Positions 19,235 to 24,453 of a stretch of DNA of 24,453 nt are shown piece after piece. The translations under genes were made by a program, and so were the position numbers. The stretch comes from Paulinella micropora. Taxonomy: Eukaryota > Cercozoa > Imbricatea > Euglyphida. Numbering within the stretch: the first letter of the stretch is position 1; every line of letters starts with the position of its first letter. Below the pieces are notes generated by a model that was given only the letters and a program-made list of their open reading frames with translations, was not told the origin of the DNA and did no database searches. The stretch spans positions 2,199,933 through 2,224,385 of the forward strand of contig BJOX01000001.1 in the NCBI GenBank assembly GCA_009731375.1. Reading direction: 5' to 3'.

Positions 19235-19467
19235 GGATGGATGGATGGATGGATGGATAGATAGATAGATAGATAGATTGATAGATAGATAGATAGATAG
19301 ATATATTATGTAAGGCCAGTCATCACCGTGTCCTCTATACCAACCAAGGAGGTAACACTGGATAGATAGATGGATGGATGGATGGATGGATGGATAGGTA
19401 GATAGGTAGATAGGTAGATAGTTAGATAGGTAGATATGTAGGTAGGTAGGTAGGTAGGTAGATAGAT
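18611..19467 (+). repeat. (GATA)n tract with three 3'-part copies of exon 12
   Basis: The tract starts GTAGGGGATAG at the exon 12 donor. Copies at 18735-18784, 19037-19085 and 19304-19351 each begin near GACTATGTAAGG and end GAG|GTAGGG or GAG|GTAACA. Their frames read [32 protein letters not shown] and [16 protein letters not shown] without stops. The spacers are GATA with GATG and GTAG blocks in a repeated order, so unit plus spacer of roughly 260-300 bp has been duplicated together. Confidence 0.75.
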
Positions 19468-19731
19468 GAGATATCGACTAATGTCAGAAAAAAGGAGCTT
19501 CTGATTTCGTCAACCAAGGAAGTCTGTGGGTAAAGTATTAACCCGATGCCCAGCTAAGCCGTGATGTTTGCACGGAAGGGACTGATACAGGCGATACCAA
19601 AGCTCCCTAGTACCAGGCGGGGCCAGGGCTCGTTCCATAAGCGCCCCTTGCAGAACGAGATCCCACCTCCATTACAGAGGACCCAGTAAGCAGATGGAGT
19701 TTCGAGACTGTTCGACAGTCTAGTATAAACC
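19468..19731 (-). mobile_element. Element B copy 4 (antisense, 5'-truncated)
   Basis: Reverse complement of copy 1 from its 3' end (GAGATATCGAC on this strand) to GTATAAACC, then (GATA)n. It is flanked on both sides by GATA, which is ATCT on the element strand. The 5' truncation point differs from copies 2 and 5. Confidence 0.8.
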
Positions 19732-19821
<90 letters not shown>

Positions 19822-19893
19822 GATTGATATCAGACTATGTAAGGCCAGTGGTTACTGTGTCCTCTACACTAACACCACAGAGGTAGGACTGAC

Positions 19894-19937
<44 letters not shown>

Positions 19938-19938
19938 G

Positions 19939-19990
<52 letters not shown>

Positions 19991-20038
19991 TATAGATCCA
20001 TAGCTAGATAGATCGATAGATGGATGGATGGATGGATG

Positions 20039-20087
<49 letters not shown>

Positions 20088-20116
20088 GTAAGATAGATAG
20101 GTAAGATAGATATATC
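19732..20116 (+). repeat. (GATA)n with a 3'-part copy of exon 12
   Basis: (GATA)n contains a copy at 19832-19882, GACTATGTAAGGCCAGTGG onward, ending CCACAGAG|GTAGGAC. Compared with exon 12 it has a net gain of two bases near the end, which would shift the frame. GATG and ATAGGTAAG variants occur. Confidence 0.75.
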
Positions 20117-20376
<260 letters not shown>

Positions 20377-20578
20377 NNNNNNNNNNNNNNNNNNNNNNNN
20401 NNNNNNNNNNNNNNNNNNNNNNNNNNNNNNNNNNNNNNNNNNNNNNNNNNNNNNNNNNNNNNNNNNNNNNNNNNNNNNNNNNNNNNNNNNNNNNNNNNNN
20501 NNNNNNNNNNNNNNNNNNNNNNNNNNNNNNNNNNNNNNNNNNNNNNNNNNNNNNNNNNNNNNNNNNNNNNNNNNNNNN
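20377..20578. other. Assembly gap, 202 N
   Basis: Unresolved bases between (ATCT)n and element A copy 2, probably containing the 5' part of that element. Confidence 0.98.
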
Positions 20579-20797
20579 GGCATCATCTCCTTAGGGCACG
20601 CGCTCCTGGGGAGTGTTCTAGTGTTGTCCCGTATAGTTCAAAAGGGCTCGGCTACCTTTCGGCTTGAACTGGGCACAGACACCAACCACAGCGAGACAGT
20701 GGTTGGTGTGCAGCTTGGCCGGTGCTGAAAGTTCTTGTCGGGGGTAGTATAGGAGGCAATGGCTTTTCAAGCTAAGCCACGCCCATAGATTAAACAT
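20579..20797 (+). mobile_element. Element A copy 2 (3' part)
   Basis: Matches copy 1 from GCATCATCTCC to GATTAAACAT with scattered changes (for example GGGCACGCGC for GGCACACGCC) and without the TAAACAT duplication. It keeps the AGTTCAA/TTGAACT inverted repeat and again ends directly in (ATCT)n. The 5' side is in the gap. Confidence 0.7.
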
Positions 20798-20883
20798 ATC
20801 TATCTATCTATCTATCTGCCTACCTACCTACCTACAGTGATTACTGTGTCCCTCTACACTAACACCACAGAGGTAGGACTGAC

Positions 20884-20915
<32 letters not shown>

Positions 20916-21056
20916 GGATAGATGGATAGATAGATAGATAGATAGATGGATAGATAGATAGATGGATAGATAGATAGATGGATAGATAGATAGATGGATA
21001 TATAGATAGATGGATGGATAGATAGATAGATGGATAGATAGATGGATGGATGGATG

Positions 21057-21115
<59 letters not shown>
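20798..21115 (+). repeat. (ATCT)/(CTAC), exon 12 copy, then (GATA)n
   Basis: A short ATCT/CTAC tract, then a 3'-part copy of exon 12 (20835-20872) starting at CAGTGATTACTGTG and ending ACCACAGAG|GTAGGAC, then (GATA)n with many GATG units. The preceding CTACCTACAG is acceptor-like. Confidence 0.7.
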
Positions 21116-21357
21116 GAGATATCGACTAATGTCAGAAAAAAGGAGCTTCTGATTTCGTCAACCAAGGAAGTCTGTGGGTAAAGTATTAACCCGATGCCCA
21201 GCTAAGCCGTGATGTTTGCACGGAAGGGACTGATACAGGCGATACCAAAATCTCCCTGGTACCAGGCGGGGCCAGGGCTCGTTCCATAAGCGCCCCTTGC
21301 AGAACGAGCTTCCCACCTCCATTACAGAGGGCCCAGTAAGCAGATGGAGTTTCGAGA
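21116..21357 (-). mobile_element. Element B copy 5 (antisense, 5'-truncated)
   Basis: Reverse complement of copy 1 from the shared 3' end to TTTCGAGA, then (GATA)n. Small differences from copy 4, such as an extra base in ACCAAAATCTCC, show they are separate copies. Confidence 0.8.
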
Positions 21358-21390
21358 TAGATAGATAGATAGATAGATAGATAGGTAGAC

Positions 21391-21428
<38 letters not shown>

Positions 21429-21511
21429 GATAGATATATCAGACTATGTAAGGCCAGTGATTACTGTGTCCCTCTACACAAACACCACAGAGGTAGGACT
21501 GACAGATATAC

Positions 21512-21554
<43 letters not shown>

Positions 21555-21555
21555 C

Positions 21556-21615
<60 letters not shown>

Positions 21616-21784
21616 GGATAGATAGATAGATGGATAGACAGATAGATAGATAGATAGATAGATGGATGGATGGATGGATGGATGGATAGATGGATGGATG
21701 GATAAATGGATGGATAGATGGATGGATAGATGGATGGATAGATGGATGGATAGATGGATGGATGGATGGAGGGAGGGAGGGAGG

Positions 21785-21844
<60 letters not shown>
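21358..21844 (+). repeat. (GATA)n with a 3'-part copy of exon 12
   Basis: A copy at 21441-21492, AGACTATGTAAGGCCAGTGA onward, with the TGTCCCTCTACAC variant, ends ACCACAGAG|GTAGGAC. In this variant the extra C and other changes add up to three bases, so the frame to the donor ([17 protein letters not shown]) is open and in phase with exon 12. The rest is GATA, GATG and GAGG repeats. Confidence 0.7.
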
Positions 21845-21941
21845 TGTTTGGTCTATCAGCGCGGCATATCCGAAGACATAGGCATACATACATACATACA
21901 TACATACATATCCATTCCACCCCGTCACCCGGGGGTGGCTG

Positions 21942-21942
<1 letters not shown>
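21845..21942. other. Two small complex islands in repeat, unassigned
   Basis: 21845-21885 reads TGTTTGGTCTATCAG then CGCGGCATATCCGAAGACAT, and 21911-21942 contains CACCCCGTCACCCGGGGGTG with a short palindrome. They are separated by (CATA)n. The first has AG before it and AG|GCATAC after it, but no frame or partner supports calling an exon. Confidence 0.4.
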
Positions 21943-21976
<34 letters not shown>

Positions 21977-21985
21977 GGATAGATG

Positions 21986-22026
<41 letters not shown>

Positions 22027-22070
22027 GTAGATAGGTAGATAGGTAGGTAGGTAGGTAGGTAGGTAGATAG

Positions 22071-22117
<47 letters not shown>

Positions 22118-22146
22118 GTAGGTAGGTAGGTAGGTAGGTAGGTAGG
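21943..22146 (+). repeat. (GATA)n and (GTAG)n
   Basis: GATA with GATG and long GTAG blocks to about 22146. Confidence 0.9.
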
Positions 22147-22493
22147 CACATAGATAGATCCATCCATCCCATCCATCCCATCCATCCCATCCATCCAACC
22201 ACCCTCCATCTATCTCTACACATATATTTATATCTCCTCCCTCTCTCTCTCTCTCTCTCATGCACATATAGACTGGTCCACCTAAAAAAGAAAAGTCTCG
22301 CTTTAGTCTCTCTCTCTCTCTCTCTCTCTCATGCACATATAGACTGGTCCACCTAAAAAAGAAAAGTCTCGCTTTAGTTCGCGATATGTAGGTAGGTAGG
22401 TACATAGATAGATAGATCCATCCATCAATCCATCCCATCCATCCAACCACCCTCCATCTATCTCTACACATATATATTTATATGCACATATAG
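22147..22493 (+). repeat. Duplicated flank and two 5'-part copies of exon 13
   Basis: A segment GATCCATCCATCCC...CCAACCACCCTCCATC...TATATTTATAT occurs at about 22147-22233 and again at about 22402-22482 (offset 248 at CCAACC). Each copy lies upstream of exon 13 sequence. 5'-part copies of exon 13 are at 22272-22306 and 22343-22384, each preceded by ATGCACATATAG, with (CT)n before that. They break at CTTTAG and TTCGCG respectively. Confidence 0.7.
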
Positions 22494-22570
22494 ACTGGTC
22501 CGCCTAAAAAAGAAAAGTCTCGTTTTAGTTCGCGCTCCAGCTCGCGACGTGCACGTCTACGTCGAGTCAG
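22494..22570 (+). CDS. Candidate exon 13 (77 nt, phase 0 to 2)
   Basis: The full-length copy lies between ATGCACATATAG and the donor GAGTCAG|GTCGAA. Two frames are open. The one that follows exon 12 in phase reads [19 protein letters not shown] and then ARLRRV, a strongly basic RS-rich peptide. This could be a nuclear localisation or RNA-binding type stretch, by composition only. Two 5'-part copies lie upstream, and 3'-part copies ending at GTTGAA, GTAAAA and similar lie downstream, including one inverted. The acceptor has a weak pyrimidine tract here, while the upstream copies have (CT)n in front of the same sequence. Confidence 0.5.
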
Positions 22571-22714
22571 GTCGAAAAGATATGATATGATATGATATGA
22601 TAGATAGTAAGTAAGTGAGTGAGTGATAGAGTAAGTAAGTAAGTGAGTGAGTGCACGTCTGCGTCGAGTCAGGTTGAACATGTATAGATAGATAGATAGA
22701 TAGATAGATAGATC

Positions 22715-22790
<76 letters not shown>

Positions 22791-22795
22791 CAGAC

Positions 22796-22838
<43 letters not shown>

Positions 22839-22957
22839 CAGATAGATAGATAGATAGATAGATAAGATAGACGTATGATAAAATGTATGTATAAAATATA
22901 AAGAGTGAGGTAAAAATGTATGTATGATAAAATGTATGTATAATATATATATATATA
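22571..22957 (+). repeat. (ATATG)n, (GTAA)/(GTGA)n, (GATA)n with exon 13 3' copies
   Basis: After the donor come (ATATG)n and GTAA/GTGA units, then a 3'-part copy GCACGTCTGCGTCGAGTCAG (22652-22672, roughly) followed by GTTGAA. About 190 bp of (GATA)n follows. A remnant AGAGTGAG|GTAAAAAT lies at 22902-22909, then (AT)n. Confidence 0.7.
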
Positions 22958-23255
22958 TTTTTCAAGGAAATTACGGTAAAATTTTGCTGACTCTTAAATG
23001 TATGTATGTATGTATATATGTATGTATGTATGTATGTATATGTATGCTCCCGCTCCAGCTCGTCTGCGCAGAGTGAGGTAAAAATCTGTGTATGTATGTC
23101 TGTGTGTATCTATGTATGTATGTATGTGTGTATGTATGTATGTATGTATGTATGTATGTATGTGTGTGTGTGTATGTATGTATGTATGTATGTAATGAAG
23201 ATGTATGTATGTCTGCGACGAGTTAGATAAGAATTTATGTATAATTTTCATTTTT
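22958..23255 (+). repeat. (GTAT)n with exon 13 3' copies and a TTTTCAAGGAAAT motif
   Basis: TTTTCAAGGAAATTACGGTA at about 22960 is followed by GCTGACTCTTAAATG and (GTAT)n. A good exon 13 3'-part copy at 23047-23077 contains CGCTCCAGCTCGTCTGCGCA and ends GAGTGAG|GTAAAAAT. Another at 23211-23226 ends TTAG|ATAAGA with the donor lost. Confidence 0.6.
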
Positions 23256-23339
23256 GGCAAATTTTCAAGGAAATAACGCAAAATTTTGGTTGGCAAATTT
23301 TCAAGGAAATAACGGAAACTTTTGGCTGACTCATAAATG
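23256..23339 (+). repeat. Tandem pair of a 36-base unit
   Basis: GGCAAATTTTCAAGGAAATA begins at 23256 and at 23292. The second unit ends GCTGACTCATAAATG, which matches the sequence near 22985. The unit resembles the intron side of exon 13 copies (GTAAAATTTTAGCC). Confidence 0.6.
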
Positions 23340-23399
23340 ATTTGATTGCAGTATGTATGTATTTATATAGGAGTATGCATAAAAATGTGTGCATGTATG

Positions 23400-23431
23400 T
23401 CTGTACTGAAAATTTAGTGGACTCGGCGCAG

Positions 23432-23433
<2 letters not shown>
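23400..23433 (-). repeat. Inverted 3'-part copy of exon 13
   Basis: On the minus strand this reads GTCTGCGCCGAGTCC and then ACTAAATTTTCAG, similar to GTCTGCGCCGACTTAACG and GTAAAATTTTAG at 23596 on the plus strand. It is bounded by GTATGTCTG on the left and CAGACATAC on the right, and the surrounding repeat flips from (GTAT)n to (CATA)n across it. Confidence 0.5.
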
Positions 23434-23462
<29 letters not shown>

Positions 23463-23593
23463 CATACATATATACATACACACATACATACATACATACA
23501 TACATACATACATACATACCCAATTTTTCTATCTACCTACCTACCTACCTACCTACCTACCTGCCTACCTATCTACCTACTTACCTCGCTCAA
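23432..23593 (+). repeat. (CATA)n then (CTAC)n
   Basis: (CATA)n to about 23519, a short unique CCCAATTTTTCTAT, then (CTAC)n with CTGC to about 23586. Confidence 0.85.
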
Positions 23594-23710
23594 TGCGTCT
23601 GCGCCGACTTAACGGTAAAATTTTAGCCAAATGTTTCTACCTATCTATCTGCTTGTCTGCGTCGTGTTAACCGGTCAAAATTTAGCCAATTTTTCTACCC
23701 CTACCTACCT
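23594..23710 (+). repeat. Two diverged 3'-part copies of exon 13 with intron flank
   Basis: TGCGTCTGCGCCGACTTAACG at about 23594-23614 is followed by GTAAAATTTTAGCCAA; CTTGTCTGCGTCGTGTTAACC at about 23652-23673 is followed by GTCAAAATTTAGCCAA. Each is followed by TTTCTACC and CTAC repeats. The exon piece and at least 25 bases of intron were copied together. Confidence 0.5.
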
Positions 23711-23959
23711 ATTCTTCGACATGTATATTTTGGAGTATAAGGTGTGTCTAAGTATCCCCGGCCACCAACAAGTTGGTCGCAAGAAGCGGTGATTGGTTGA
23801 AAACCATCAACAAAAAGCTTCCGACCACCCGCGAAAAACGGGGAATTTTCGCTAAGGATTTTTTTTTCTTTCCCCCCCCCTCATTTCCCAACTTTCATAA
23901 ACATTCATGGTTACGGTGAAACACGAGGGGCCACAGTCAAAGTGGCCGGAATTCTTAGA

Positions 23960-23960
<1 letters not shown>
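23711..23960. other. Complex intronic sequence with short hairpins
   Basis: Non-repetitive DNA with ACCAAC-AA-GTTGGT near 23764-23777, GGCCAC-AGTCAAA-GTGGCC at 23929-23947, and a T9-C10 run near 23860-23880. No open frame is convincing on either strand. It is the largest unassigned unique stretch in inferred intron 13 and could hold an exon I could not define. Confidence 0.45.
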
Positions 23961-24028
<68 letters not shown>

Positions 24029-24061
24029 GTTTAGTGTGTGTATTTGTCTTTTGTGTTGCAG
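23961..24061 (+). repeat. (AT)n, (GA)n and the acceptor of exon 14
   Basis: (AT)n to 23999, (GA)n to 24027, then TTAGTGTGTGTATTTGTC and TTTTGTGTTGCAG, a classic polypyrimidine acceptor. Confidence 0.8.
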
Positions 24062-24097
24062 ACGAACATCGCCGAAGACTTCTGACACATCTCCCAT
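24062..24097 (+). CDS. Candidate exon 14 (36 nt, phase 2 to 2)
   Basis: Follows one of the best acceptors in the window, TTTGTCTTTTGTGTTGCAG. In the frame set by exon 13 (two bases carried, split Arg codon) it reads RTSPKTSDTSP, Ser/Thr/Pro-rich like the rest. A second frame is open and the third has a stop. The end is drawn at CCCAT|GTACTT, after which (CT)n begins. That donor is weak, so this could instead be a 5'-part copy of an exon whose full version lies outside the window. Confidence 0.42.
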
Positions 24098-24100
24098 GTA

Positions 24101-24165
<65 letters not shown>

Positions 24166-24172
24166 CCTCCCT

Positions 24173-24217
<45 letters not shown>

Positions 24218-24282
24218 TCTCTCTATCTCTCTCTCTCTCTCTCAGTTCACATTTTGTATGTGCCCCCCCCCCCCTCTCTCTC

Positions 24283-24350
<68 letters not shown>

Positions 24351-24366
24351 ACTATCTATCTATCTA

Positions 24367-24406
<40 letters not shown>

Positions 24407-24413
24407 CTCTCAG
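24098..24413 (+). repeat. (CT)n, (CCCT)n, (CTAT)n with a C12 run
   Basis: Pyrimidine repeats that twice end CTCTCAG (24245 and 24413). The first is followed by TTCACATTTT|GTATGTG and a C12 run, then CTCT and CTAT again. Confidence 0.85.
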
Positions 24414-24453
24414 TTCACACATATTGTCTGTGTCCCCCCCCCCCCCCCCCCCC
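24414..24453 (+). other. Second CAG|TTCACA island and terminal C run
   Basis: TTCACACATATTGTCTGTG after TCTCTCAG, then at least 18 C to the window end. It parallels 24246-24274 (TTCACATTTTGTATGTG, then C12). The two look like 5'-part copies of a further exon that lies beyond the window. Confidence 0.4.

Noticed and set aside
21845-21942. An extra exon between exons 12 and 13
   Set aside because: The first island has AG on its left but only a GC on its right; the second lacks an acceptor. Neither has partial copies nearby.
23852-24097. 81-codon minus-strand ORF covering the exon 14 region
   Set aside because: It runs through (AT)n and (GA)n repeats. The same DNA on the plus strand has a strong acceptor and a phase-compatible short exon.

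Overview
This is eukaryotic nuclear DNA, most of it simple-sequence repeat: tetranucleotides of the CTAT, GTAT, CATA, CTTA, GATA and CAGA types, pentamers such as ATGTC and TGTAA, the hexamer CTATAT, and (CT)n, (GA)n and (ATT)n. Four runs of N (457, 432, 666 and 202 bases) are assembly gaps, each bordered on at least one side by such repeats. Nothing bacterial or viral is visible. The repeats are open in several frames and give long false ORFs (YVCM, IYLS, HTYI, LTYLL types), which I leave out. I cannot name the species. Spliceosomal GT..AG signals, short exons and repeat-tailed retroposons fit a large, intron-rich genome of an invertebrate or a marine protist or alga.

Between the repeats lie short islands of complex sequence. 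Fourteen on the + strand have the form acceptor AG | open segment | GT donor: 69-137, 2003-2047, 3330-3449, 4225-4306, 7076-7134, 8563-8610, 9263-9491, 11389-11421, 13246-13309, 14831-14890, 16437-16476, 18518-18610, 22494-22570 and 24062-24097. Joined in order they give 1055 nt (351 codons plus 2 nt) with no stop, and every exon-exon phase agrees, including at the exons where only one frame is open. The inferred protein segment is Ser/Pro-rich, with acidic Ser clusters and a basic RS-rich part. It looks disordered and I do not recognise the family. I read the window as the middle of one gene whose introns are almost wholly microsatellite.

Most of these exons are surrounded by partial copies of themselves. 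Upstream copies carry the acceptor and the 5' part of the exon. Downstream copies carry the 3' part and the donor. This holds for ten exons with few exceptions. The exon at 13246 has about ten 5'-part copies upstream, and the exon at 18518 has six upstream and at least seven 3'-part copies downstream. Some partial copies keep frame and splice-like ends.

Other elements in the introns are: retroposon-like element B (five copies, shared 3' end with an (ATCT)n tail, variable 5' truncation); element A (two copies, also ATCT-tailed); a double-hairpin module (three copies, one inverted); a strong G-quadruplex run and a long polypyrimidine tract at 8.7-9.1 kb; and several points where the repeat motif flips strand.
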